Positions 1 through 7,869 of a stretch of DNA of 64,000 nt are shown piece by piece. Under the pieces are notes generated by a model. The model made no database searches. It was given only the letters and a program-made list of their open reading frames with translations, and had not been told where the DNA came from. The stretch lies in contig CAIJRK010000073.1 in the NCBI GenBank assembly GCA_903823025.1, positions 50,616 to 114,615 on the forward strand, written 5' to 3'. The stretch's first letter is position 1. Every line of letters begins with the position of its first letter. The position numbers and the translations under genes are program-made. Source of the DNA: an uncultured beta proteobacterium (lineage in GTDB: Bacteria > Pseudomonadota > Gammaproteobacteria > Burkholderiales > Burkholderiaceae_C).

Positions 1-90
1 ATCTAATTCTTCCGCACTCAGGCCCATAGGCATGCACAGTTCCCGCAAGTTACAGTTTGAACATGCGACTTTGATAGTTTGAGGGTTCAT
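1..90 (-). CDS. fnr: FNR-type oxygen-sensing transcription regulator, N-terminal fragment
   Basis: Reading leftwards from an ATG at 88-90, the frame stays open to the window edge and encodes about 30 residues. They contain a C-x2-C-x5-C cluster (CSNCNLRELC) followed by MPMGLSAEELD, which is the N-terminal [4Fe-4S] ligand region of FNR/Anr proteins. Family knowledge: FNR dimerises with an intact cluster under low oxygen and controls anaerobic and microaerobic genes, commonly including hemN. The sensory core and HTH lie outside the window. It is divergent from hemN, with FNR-box-like palindromes in the 140-bp gap. The identification is firm; only the N-terminus is visible. Confidence 0.85.
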   Translation of the reverse strand, partial: MNPQTIKVACSNCNLRELCMPMGLSAEELD

Positions 91-123
91 ACGGTTGATT
101 TTGGCACCAATTCTGCTGAAGTC

Positions 124-137
124 CTGATGTTGGTCAA
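124..137. promoter_or_regulatory. FNR-box-like palindrome, fnr-proximal
   Basis: CTGAT-GTTG-GTCAA differs from the consensus TTGAT-N4-ATCAA at two positions. Its centre is about 40 bp upstream of the fnr start and 42 bp from a second, better site. It could mediate fnr autoregulation or cooperate with the other box at the hemN promoter. Predicted by eye. Confidence 0.45.
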
Positions 138-165
138 ATATTCCAAAATTGAAATTCCTTAAAAT

Positions 166-179
166 TTGACAAGCATCAA
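166..179 (+). promoter_or_regulatory. FNR box in front of hemN
   Basis: TTGAC-AAGC-ATCAA matches the FNR consensus TTGAT-N4-ATCAA with one mismatch. A class II arrangement (box centred at -41.5) would put the transcription start near 214, with the AT-rich stretch around 200-208 as the -10 region and the hemN ATG about 17 nt downstream. This fits the known anaerobic induction of hemN genes. Confidence 0.7.
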
Positions 180-230
180 GACTAAATTTATTTTTAAAGC
201 ATTTTTAAAAGTTTTGTCAAGGAATTATTT

Positions 231-1628
231 ATGGATACAACTGTTGTGGAACCCGTTTCCGAAGACTTATTGCGCCGATTTGACGTTTCCGGGCCGCGCT
301 ACACCTCCTACCCGACGGCTGATCGTTTCGTCGAAGCTTTTTCAGTGGATGACTATATTCAAGCCTTGAATTTGCGCCGTTCTGCCGCTGCCGCCATGGC
401 ATCGCCTTTGTCTATTTATATTCACATTCCATTTTGTGAATCATTGTGTTACTACTGTGCTTGCAACAAGATCATCACCAAGCACCATGATCGTGCCGCT
501 CCTTATTTAAAGTATTTGAGTCGTGAAGTTGATTTGCACACGGCGCAACTGGGCCTTGGGCAAACGGTATCGCAATTGCATTTGGGTGGTGGTTCCCCCA
601 CGTTTTTAACAGACGATGAATTGCGTGAACTTATGGCCATGTTGCGCCGTAATTTCACGTTGACACCTGATGGCGAATACTCGATTGAGGTTGATCCACG
701 AACGATTGATGCAGCACGGCTGGCTACGTTAGCCGAGCTTGGTTTTAACCGTCTGAGCTTTGGTGTTCAGGATTTTGACCCTGCCGTGCAAAAAGCGGTC
801 CATCGTGTGCAGCCAGCCGGACAAGTTTTTGCACTGGTTGAGGCGGCCCGCCAACACAAGTTTGAGTCCATCAATCTGGATCTTATTTATGGACTGCCCC
901 TGCAAAGCCCTGACTCGTTTGATCGCACGCTGGCTCAGGTGATTGAACTGCGTCCCGACCGCATCGCTCTGTACGCTTACGCCCATTTGCCGGAACGTTT
1001 CAAGCCTCAGCGCCGCATTGACACGCTCTCGTTGCCAAGCGGTGCGGCTAAAGTGGCCATGCTGGCACGTTCTATGGCGGCTTTTATAGGCGCGGGTTAT
1101 GTCTATGTGGGGATGGATCACTTTGCCTTGCCCACCGATGCGTTAGCTATTGCCAAACGCCAGGGACGCCTGCATCGCAATTTTCAGGGCTACAGCACAC
1201 AACCCGATTGCGATTTGATTGGTCTGGGCGTTTCATCCATTGGCCGGATTGGGGCTACTTATAGTCAAAATGCGAAAACGCTAGAGGAGTATTACGATTA
1301 CCTTGACCAAGGCGTTTTGCCGGTGGTTCGGGGTCTGGCACTTTCGCGCGATGATTTGATGCGCCGCTCGGTCATCATGGCCTTGATGTGCCAAGGGCAA
1401 GTGTTGTTCGAGTCGATTGAATTAGCGTATTTGATTGATTTCAAAAAGTACTTCTTTACTGAGTTTGAAGCCTTGCAAAAACTAGCTGATCAAGGGCTTG
1501 TCACGCTGGATGAGAGTGGCATTCAAGTGACGGCTACTGGCTGGTTCTTTGTGCGTGCCGTTGCGATGGTGTTTGATCGTTATTTACAAACAGACCGCAC
1601 GCGCGCCCGGTTCTCTAAAATTATTTAA
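231..1628 (+). CDS. hemN: Oxygen-independent coproporphyrinogen III dehydrogenase
   Basis: HemN is a radical SAM enzyme that decarboxylates and oxidises coproporphyrinogen III to protoporphyrinogen IX without oxygen, in the cytoplasmic haem pathway. The 465 residues match the usual length (about 457 in E. coli). The cluster C-x3-C-x2-C-x-C lies at residues 69-78 (CESLCYYCAC), preceded by YIHIPF; the first three cysteines bind the [4Fe-4S] cluster. GGGSPTFL and the C-terminal HemN domain follow. AGGA at 220-223 supports this ATG. The gene is divergent from fnr behind an FNR box, so low-oxygen induction is likely. The next gene follows after only 11 bp and is probably co-transcribed. Confidence 0.95.
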   Translation: MDTTVVEPVSEDLLRRFDVSGPRYTSYPTADRFVEAFSVDDYIQALNLRRSAAAAMASPLSIYIHIPFCESLCYYCACNKIITKHHDRAAPYLKYLSREVDLHTAQLGLGQTVSQLHLGGGSPTFLTDDELRELMAMLRRNFTLTPDGEYSIEVDPRTIDAARLATLAELGFNRLSFGVQDFDPAVQKAVHRVQPAGQVFALVEAARQHKFESINLDLIYGLPLQSPDSFDRTLAQVIELRPDRIALYAYAHLPERFKPQRRIDTLSLPSGAAKVAMLARSMAAFIGAGYVYVGMDHFALPTDALAIAKRQGRLHRNFQGYSTQPDCDLIGLGVSSIGRIGATYSQNAKTLEEYYDYLDQGVLPVVRGLALSRDDLMRRSVIMALMCQGQVLFESIELAYLIDFKKYFFTEFEALQKLADQGLVTLDESGIQVTATGWFFVRAVAMVFDRYLQTDRTRARFSKII

Positions 1629-1639
1629 CGGGTAAATTG

Positions 1640-2317
1640 ATGGAATGGTCGCTTGCCATGACGGCATTATTGATGGGTTTGGCGGGTGGACCGCATTGCA
1701 TCGCCATGTGTGGGGCCGCTTGTGCGGGCATTGGACAAGCGGCCGGACCGAATAAAAATTCGGCCATGTGGAGCTTTCAGGCGGGTCGGATTATAGGTTA
1801 TTCCGCTTTGGGGGCTGTGGCGGCCGCTTCCATGCAGGCTTTAGGCTGGTTAACGGTTCAATCGGCCGCCTTGCGTCCGGTCTGGACGCTTTTTCATGTG
1901 GCGATGTTCGTGCTTGGTTTGTTGTTGCTCCTCAAAGCACAGCAACCGATCTGGCTGGAGCAGGCGGGCAAAAAAATATGGCACGGGGCGCGTTCACTGG
2001 CGCAAGGTCGTGGCCGGGGTGCCCCTTTGGTTATTGGCGCTCTTTGGACTTTTTTACCTTGTGGCTTGTTGTACTCGGCCTTGCTGGTGGCGGCTTTGAC
2101 GGGTGGCGCGCTTAAAGGGGCCGCTGTTATGGCTTTATTTGCTTTGGGCACCAGTCTGTCGATGATGGCGGGGCCTTGGTTGTGGTTTCGTTTACGAGGA
2201 AAAGGCGCGGGTGATTGGGGAGTTCGACTCGCGGGTCTGGCACTGGCTGCCAGTTCTGGTTGGGCGATCTGGATGGCCTTTGCGCATGATACGGCGCCAT
2301 GGTGTGTCACCCTTTGA
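1640..2317 (+). CDS. SafE/DsbD-like membrane protein (UreH-like transmembrane domain)
   Basis: A polytopic inner-membrane protein of 225 residues with about six hydrophobic segments. Near the N-terminus it has the GGPHCIAMCGAAC motif (residues about 16-28), typical of the sulfite exporter TauE/SafE or DsbD_2-like family found beside cytochrome cbb3 oxidase (cco), hemN and fnr genes. The Cys/His/Met-rich motif suggests metal or thiol handling, possibly copper or haem for oxidase assembly, but the substrate is not known. The ATG at 1640 is preferred over a TTG three bases upstream. It converges with the hlyD-like gene after about 20 bp. Confidence 0.75.
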   Translation: MEWSLAMTALLMGLAGGPHCIAMCGAACAGIGQAAGPNKNSAMWSFQAGRIIGYSALGAVAAASMQALGWLTVQSAALRPVWTLFHVAMFVLGLLLLLKAQQPIWLEQAGKKIWHGARSLAQGRGRGAPLVIGALWTFLPCGLLYSALLVAALTGGALKGAAVMALFALGTSLSMMAGPWLWFRLRGKGAGDWGVRLAGLALAASSGWAIWMAFAHDTAPWCVTL

Positions 2318-2336
2318 GCGTGAATAGCCGCTGACT

Positions 2337-3533
2337 TCAGCGCGTCTTGACCCGGCTGCCTTCTCGCAATTTGGTATCGGGATAAATGATGACTTGGGTG
2401 CCGGGCATTAGTCCCGTTTTGACCCAAGCTTCCAGTCCATTGCGCGCCGCCACTTCAATTTCTACCTGGCGGGCACGACCGCCCTCCACCACAAACAGGG
2501 CAGACCGTGACCCGACAGGAAACAAGGCGCTGACCGGCACCTTGACCGCGTTCTCCACCACTTGCACCAGCACTCGGACATCGACCTTGAATCCATCGCC
2601 CAGCGTGGCCCACTTTTCTGAGGCTGATGTGATGTCAATAACCGTGTTGACGCGTTGCTCCTCCACACCTAGCGCCGACACTTTGGTAAAGGCGGCAGGT
2701 TCAACCAACCGGACTTGACCATCCAAAACGTCCGGGCCGCCCCAGTTCACCAGATGCACCGGACTGCCGAGTTTGATCTGCGCGGCCTCTTCGCTCAGGA
2801 TATCCACCACGACTTCCAGCTGGGTCGGGTCGCCCAGTTCCATGAGCGGCGTGCCGACCATCACAACACCTTCACTTTGTTGCCACACTTTGAGTACCTT
2901 GCCAGCGATGGGCGCCTTGACTTCAACGGCGTGTTGAACTGTATTTTTTGCAATAGGTAAGCGTTGTGAAAATTGTTGCAAAGTCACCCGTGATTGATCG
3001 AGTTCATGTTGCGCTACAACGACTTCCTGCCGTGAACTTTCCAGTTCTTTCTCACGCAGACGAACATTGAACTGCTCGGTTTCATTTTGGTTGCTTGAAA
3101 CAAACCCTTGTTGCGCCAGCAGGTTGCTACGTTTGAAGTCTGCCCGCGCTTGGGCGAGCGCTGCCATGGCGCGCTCTTGATTGGCCTGCGCTTTGGCGAC
3201 TGCCGCTTGCAAGGCGCCGATGCGGGCCAGCTGCTCGGCGCGGGCGCGCGCATCCAATAATGTTGGATCTGTCGGCCAAAGCGTCGCGATAACCTCGCTA
3301 ACCTTGACCGCATCACCCTGTTTTAAAGTGAGACGTGCCACACGCCCGGTCAACGGTGTGGAGATAACGTAGCGCTCACGCAGACGTGTTTTGCCATCCT
3401 CCTGCACGGCGCGTTCAAACCGGCCTTGGGTCACCGTGGCGGTTTCAACCGTCAAAGCGGTTGGCATAAAAGCCCAGATCAGCCCGACCAGAACCAACAC
3501 AGCGAGGACGATCATCAACACTTTTCTTTTCAT
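2337..3533 (-). CDS. HlyD-family periplasmic adaptor subunit
   Basis: Membrane fusion protein of 398 residues: one N-terminal membrane anchor (about residues 5-22), a lipoyl-like half (VISTPLTGRVARL), a long Ala/Glu/Gln-rich coiled-coil hairpin (about residues 90-190), the second lipoyl half (VKAPIAGKV) and a beta-barrel and membrane-proximal region. It should link the inner-membrane ABC permease to an outer-membrane channel, which is not encoded here. It is the last gene of a (-) operon, 17 bp after the permease. The order ATPase-permease-adaptor resembles DevBCA or MacAB-type exporters. The substrate is unknown. Confidence 0.85.
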   Translation of the reverse strand: MKRKVLMIVLAVLVLVGLIWAFMPTALTVETATVTQGRFERAVQEDGKTRLRERYVISTPLTGRVARLTLKQGDAVKVSEVIATLWPTDPTLLDARARAEQLARIGALQAAVAKAQANQERAMAALAQARADFKRSNLLAQQGFVSSNQNETEQFNVRLREKELESSRQEVVVAQHELDQSRVTLQQFSQRLPIAKNTVQHAVEVKAPIAGKVLKVWQQSEGVVMVGTPLMELGDPTQLEVVVDILSEEAAQIKLGSPVHLVNWGGPDVLDGQVRLVEPAAFTKVSALGVEEQRVNTVIDITSASEKWATLGDGFKVDVRVLVQVVENAVKVPVSALFPVGSRSALFVVEGGRARQVEIEVAARNGLEAWVKTGLMPGTQVIIYPDTKLREGSRVKTR

Positions 3534-3550
3534 CGAATGCTTTCTGTTGC

Positions 3551-5914
3551 TTATTCACGTGTTTTGAGGACGGCCACCATATCCAGCGAATCGACCCGTC
3601 TGCGCACAATCAGGGCGCTCACCACGCCAGCGCCCAAGACGCACAGCGCCGCATACGCGTAGGTGGCGGGTTGGATGACAAAGGGGAAGTAAAACTCATC
3701 GGTTTTGATTAAATGAACGATGCCGGAGGCTAAAAAATAACCCAGCCCCATGCCCAACGGAATAGCCAAGGCGATTTCAATCGCTAATTCGCCCAATAAA
3801 AAAGCTGAAACCTCGCCCCTTGTAAATCCCAGCACACGCAGACTCGCCAACTCCCAAGCCCGCTCCGCGAGCGCAATACGTGCGTTGTTATAGACCACGC
3901 CGATGGCAATAATGGTGGCAAAGGTGGTCAACACCCCGCTAAAAAACGTCAAGTTTCGTGCTGTGACATCCTCAATATTTTTTTTCATCACCGACTTGCT
4001 GACAGCGACAGCGACCCGAGGCAGCTCTTTAAGTTGGTTCAACAACATCGGCTCATACCCGCGCTCTACCGCCAGCGTGACCTGATTGACCAAGTTACCT
4101 TCGCGTAAAAGCCGGTTCAAGGCGTGGCGTTCAAGGTAGGCGTTCATGCCCATCATTTCCACCACCACGCCAGCGACTTTTAAATCAAAGACGTCAAGGT
4201 GTCCCTCCAGCAGTTCTACGCGCACGGTGTCACCTGGCTTGACCTGGAGTCGATCCGCTAATCGGTCCGTGAGCAATAAGCCGTGGCTTGGGGGTGAAAA
4301 AGTTGCATGATTCAGCCCGACGATGCGGTGCAGAACAGGTTGTTCTGTTTTTCCCTGAATCGCGCCGCGCCAACTGTGATGCGCTTGAACCAAACGCACG
4401 GCGACCGTGCGCGCCCCTTCGACCGCAGTAACGTGGGGCAATCGAGCCATCTCATACTGCACGCGGGCCGGACTGACCTCAATCAATGCCACCGACACCT
4501 CGCCCCGCAGCACTTGGTTGAATTGGGTGTCCATCATCACCACAATGCTGTCGCGCCAAAACGCGCCAGAAATCACAATCGCCATTGACACGGCAATCCC
4601 AAAAATAGTGAGTCCGGTGCGCAACAAGCGACGCTCCATGGTTCGCAAAATCATGCGCGCGCCCGGGGATAAGAAGTGCTGCAAGCCCCAGCGTTCTAGC
4701 AACAAAGGCCGATAAACGCTTGGCGAAGGCGGGCGCATAGCCTCGGCGGGCGTCAATTGCACGGTGGCGCGAATCGCATTGAATGTTGCCAGCAACGCCG
4801 CACACAAAGTGACCCCAACGGCGACCAGAATCAACACCGGTCTGAGTCGGTAGTGCAACGCTGGAAACCTGAAAATATCGGCGTAAATGCTTACAAACCA
4901 GTGGCCTAACAAGGCGCCCACCACACATCCCAGCGACACCCCCAGCGTCACAATCACCAGCACCAATTTTAAATAATGCAGCCCAATCGGCAGGTTGTCG
5001 TAGCCCAATGCTTTTAAAGCGGCCACTTGTTCGCGCTGCGTGGCAATTTGCCGACTGAGCACCACATTCAACAAGAAACCGGCCACGGCCAGAAAAATGC
5101 TGGGCAGTACGGTTCCCAACACCCTTTGTTCCTTGATCTCCGAGTCGAGAATCATGTGCGACATTTGCAGGTCGCGGCTATGCGCGGTGATGCCGCCAAA
5201 AGGGGCGAGCAAGCGGTTGAGCGCGTCAATAACGGCGCCTTCGCTGGCCCCCGGACTCAGGCGCACGGCCACTTGGTTGAAGGCGCCTTCCATGTTGTAG
5301 GCAGCGCCCAATGTCTGACGATCCACCCAAAAGACACCAAATCCGCGCTGATCAGGCGAGCCACCCATGCCCGCAAAAATATACTCAGGCGAGAGCGCAA
5401 TGCCCACAATCAACAGCTGCTCGCGTTTGCCATTCATCAGGGCGCTGACCTGGTCGCCTGGTTTAAGCTGGCGCGCTGCGGCAAAACCTTCGGACACCAA
5501 CGCTTCAATCGCGCCCGAGGCGTGTGGCGCCATCATGCGGCCCCGGCGCAAATGCACTTTGTTCAGGCGCTGCGGCAATTTCACGTCCAGCCCGATCAGG
5601 CGGCCCACAATCGGGTCGGCTACATTCTCAATGGTAATGGGCACCACCTGGGACAGGGCGGTTTGCACATGCGCGGCGCCGGGTATTTGCGCCAGTTGGC
5701 GTTCCAGTGACAGCGGCGCACGTTTGAGCGTGGCAAACACATCTGCAAACCGAGCCTCGGCGTAATACAAATCGCGTGACCACGACAGGGAATCGAAGGC
5801 GCTGTAACTGGTGATAAATCCCGCTACGCCGCTGGCGACCACCAACCCCACGGTTAGCACCTGACTCCACATCAAGCGCAAATCGCGTAACAGTTTGCGG
5901 TCAAGCGCTTTCAC
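3551..5914 (-). CDS. FtsX-type ABC transporter permease
   Basis: A 787-residue permease with a tandem FtsX layout: one N-terminal helix (about residues 18-36), a large periplasmic domain, a block of helices around residues 270-390, a second periplasmic domain, and a C-terminal block of three helices. LGEL and LASLRVLGFTRGEVSAF are typical FtsX coupling regions. The start codon is GTG. It sits 10 bp after the ATPase gene and 17 bp before the adaptor gene, so the three are one operon. Expected role: mechanotransmission-type export of a lipid, peptide or drug across the envelope. Confidence 0.85.
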   Translation of the reverse strand: MKALDRKLLRDLRLMWSQVLTVGLVVASGVAGFITSYSAFDSLSWSRDLYYAEARFADVFATLKRAPLSLERQLAQIPGAAHVQTALSQVVPITIENVADPIVGRLIGLDVKLPQRLNKVHLRRGRMMAPHASGAIEALVSEGFAAARQLKPGDQVSALMNGKREQLLIVGIALSPEYIFAGMGGSPDQRGFGVFWVDRQTLGAAYNMEGAFNQVAVRLSPGASEGAVIDALNRLLAPFGGITAHSRDLQMSHMILDSEIKEQRVLGTVLPSIFLAVAGFLLNVVLSRQIATQREQVAALKALGYDNLPIGLHYLKLVLVIVTLGVSLGCVVGALLGHWFVSIYADIFRFPALHYRLRPVLILVAVGVTLCAALLATFNAIRATVQLTPAEAMRPPSPSVYRPLLLERWGLQHFLSPGARMILRTMERRLLRTGLTIFGIAVSMAIVISGAFWRDSIVVMMDTQFNQVLRGEVSVALIEVSPARVQYEMARLPHVTAVEGARTVAVRLVQAHHSWRGAIQGKTEQPVLHRIVGLNHATFSPPSHGLLLTDRLADRLQVKPGDTVRVELLEGHLDVFDLKVAGVVVEMMGMNAYLERHALNRLLREGNLVNQVTLAVERGYEPMLLNQLKELPRVAVAVSKSVMKKNIEDVTARNLTFFSGVLTTFATIIAIGVVYNNARIALAERAWELASLRVLGFTRGEVSAFLLGELAIEIALAIPLGMGLGYFLASGIVHLIKTDEFYFPFVIQPATYAYAALCVLGAGVVSALIVRRRVDSLDMVAVLKTRE

Positions 5915-5924
5915 GGGTCAACCT

Positions 5925-6704
5925 TCACCACGACAATTCCGACGGCTTGAGCTTGCGCGTGTTGTACTCAACCCGCTGAATGCACCCGCCACCCAGATAC
6001 AGCACCCGATCTGCCATACCCGCAATGGCGGCGTTGTGGGTGATAACAATCGCCGTGGTGCCCAGTTCGCGGTTGATGCGCTCAATGACTTCGAGCACCA
6101 GTTTGCCGGTGACGTAATCGAGCGCGCCGGTTGGCTCGTCACACAGCAGCACGTCCGGGCGCTTGACAATGGCGCGGGCAATTGCCACCCGCTGCTGTTC
6201 GCCGCCCGAGAGTTGCGACGGGAAATGGTCGAGTCGCTCAACCAGCCCGACCAAACCCAGAGCCTCAATGGCGGGCATGGGATGGTCGGCAATGTCGGTG
6301 ACCAGTTCTACGTTTTCGCGCACGGTCAGGCTCGGAATCAGGTTGTAAAACTGAAACACAAAACCGACGTGTTCACGTCGATATTGAGTTAATTGCGACT
6401 CGGTGGCAGCACTCAGGTCATGGTCGCCAAAGCGGGCCAAGCCGCTGCTGGGGCGATCCAGTCCGCCCAAAATATTCAGTAAAGTCGATTTACCGCTGCC
6501 AGACGGGCCTAACAAAACGATGAACTCGCCCCGATAAATCGTCAAATCCACGTCCATCAAGGCGTGAACCTGCACCTCCCCCATTTGGTAGATTTTGCGC
6601 AGGCCTTGAGCGGTGAACACCCGCGGGCGATTGGCCGCGTCATGGTCGGATTCGTGGGGAGATGGTTCAAAGGGGTGAGCGTTTAACACAGGGCGGACCT
6701 TCAC
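5925..6704 (-). CDS. ABC transporter ATP-binding protein (LolD/MacB-like)
   Basis: ATPase of 259 residues. Walker [10 protein letters not shown] is at residues 66-74, the Q-loop lies near residue 118, the signature [14 protein letters not shown] starts at 165, and Walker [13 protein letters not shown] starts at 185. The H-loop follows in [10 protein letters not shown]. The PTGALD sequence after Walker B is typical of the MacB/LolD/FtsE clade that pairs with FtsX-type permeases. A non-conserved stretch of about 28 residues precedes the domain, so a slightly later start is possible. It is the first gene of the exporter operon and is divergent from dus. Confidence 0.9.
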   Translation of the reverse strand: MKVRPVLNAHPFEPSPHESDHDAANRPRVFTAQGLRKIYQMGEVQVHALMDVDLTIYRGEFIVLLGPSGSGKSTLLNILGGLDRPSSGLARFGDHDLSAATESQLTQYRREHVGFVFQFYNLIPSLTVRENVELVTDIADHPMPAIEALGLVGLVERLDHFPSQLSGGEQQRVAIARAIVKRPDVLLCDEPTGALDYVTGKLVLEVIERINRELGTTAIVITHNAAIAGMADRVLYLGGGCIQRVEYNTRKLKPSELSW

Positions 6705-6788
6705 GGTTGGCGGTTTTTAAAACCACTATCAGCCATCGCGCAACAGCCGTTGTTGAGTTTTGTCAAACCGTGCAAACCGCCCGCTGAC

Positions 6789-6797
6789 TGGGATAAT
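6789..6797 (+). promoter_or_regulatory. Possible extended -10 element directly in front of dusA
   Basis: TGG-GATAAT matches the extended -10 pattern TG-N-TATAAT with one mismatch. Transcription would start at or within a base or two of the ATG at 6804, implying a near-leaderless mRNA. No convincing -35 box is present at 16-18 bp. Confidence 0.3.
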
Positions 6798-6803
6798 CCA
6801 GCC

Positions 6804-7793
6804 ATGCCAAGCTTGAACCCTATCCCCCCCCATCGCTGGAAGTTGTCCGTTGCCCCCATGATGGACTGGTCCGATAAAAACTGTCGTTACTTTCATCGTT
6901 TGCTCACCCGTCACGCGCTGCTTTACACCGAGATGGTGACCACTGGCGCGCTGATTCATGGCGAGGTGCCACGCCATTTGCGTTACAACGCTGAAGAACA
7001 TCCGCTGGCCCTCCAATTGGGGGGCAGTGAACCCGCCGATTTGGCGAAATGCGCCCAACTGGGCGAGTCATGGGGCTACGACGAGATTAATTTGAACTGC
7101 GGTTGCCCCAGCGAGCGCGTCCAGCGCGGCTCTTTTGGGGCTTGCCTGATGAATGAGCCGTTGTTGGTCGCTGAATGCGTCAAAGCCATGGTTGATGTTG
7201 TGCAAGTGCCGATTACGGTGAAGCACCGCATTGGCATTGACAAGTCCGAGAGTTACGATTTTGTGCGTGATTTTGTCGGCACCGTCAGCGAGGCGGGCTG
7301 CCAGACCTTTATTGTTCACGCCCGCAATGCGTGGCTCAAGGGTCTGTCACCTAAAGAAAATCGCGAAGTCCCACCCTTGCGCTATGACTGGGCCTATCGT
7401 CTGAAAAGCGACTTTCCCGCGCTCACTATCGTTATCAATGGGGGTATCACCACCAACGAACAAGTGGCCGCCCATTTGTTGCACCTGGACGGTGCCATGC
7501 TAGGCCGCGAGGCTTATTTCAACCCTTGGTGGCTGGCTTCCTGGGACGCGGCTTTTTACGAGGCCGAGGCCACCGCGCTGACCCGAGAGTCGGTCGAAGC
7601 CCGGATGTGCGATTACATGGCGCGTGAAATGGCCGCGCACGGTACGCCCTGGCTCACCATGGCGCGCCATATGCTGGGTTTGCGTCACGGTCTGCCCGGC
7701 TCTCGCCATTGGCGTCAGGTGTGGAGTAACCACCGGCTCAAAGACTTGTCGCCGCACGCAGTCATGAAGTTGGCGCACGCCGCTGAGGACTAA
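6804..7793 (+). CDS. dusA: tRNA-dihydrouridine synthase
   Basis: FMN enzyme that reduces uridine to dihydrouridine in the tRNA D-loop. The 329-residue frame starts at MPSLNPIPPHRWKLSVAPMM; SVAPMMDWSD is the family N-terminal motif. NLNCGCPSERV (about residues 96-106) and GSFGACLM with the presumed proton-donor Cys near residue 114 are intact. FMN-phosphate motifs follow (VINGGI, DGAMLGRE). The open frame extends 18 codons upstream, but the family N-terminus fits the ATG at 6804. No clear Shine-Dalgarno is visible, and a GATAAT box ends 7 nt before the ATG. DusA is favoured over DusB/C by the N-terminus and length. Confidence 0.9.
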   Translation: MPSLNPIPPHRWKLSVAPMMDWSDKNCRYFHRLLTRHALLYTEMVTTGALIHGEVPRHLRYNAEEHPLALQLGGSEPADLAKCAQLGESWGYDEINLNCGCPSERVQRGSFGACLMNEPLLVAECVKAMVDVVQVPITVKHRIGIDKSESYDFVRDFVGTVSEAGCQTFIVHARNAWLKGLSPKENREVPPLRYDWAYRLKSDFPALTIVINGGITTNEQVAAHLLHLDGAMLGREAYFNPWWLASWDAAFYEAEATALTRESVEARMCDYMAREMAAHGTPWLTMARHMLGLRHGLPGSRHWRQVWSNHRLKDLSPHAVMKLAHAAED

Positions 7794-7869
7794 ATTCAAC
7801 CCTGGCCTGTGGCAAACTTGACGACTTCGTTTTACGTTTTTAGTCAGCGCAAGGCTGGCCCTTACAGTC

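Noticed and set aside
5027..5710. (+) frame opposite the FtsX-type permease
   Set aside because: It has no recognisable domain or ribosome-binding site and lies entirely antisense to a clear permease gene.
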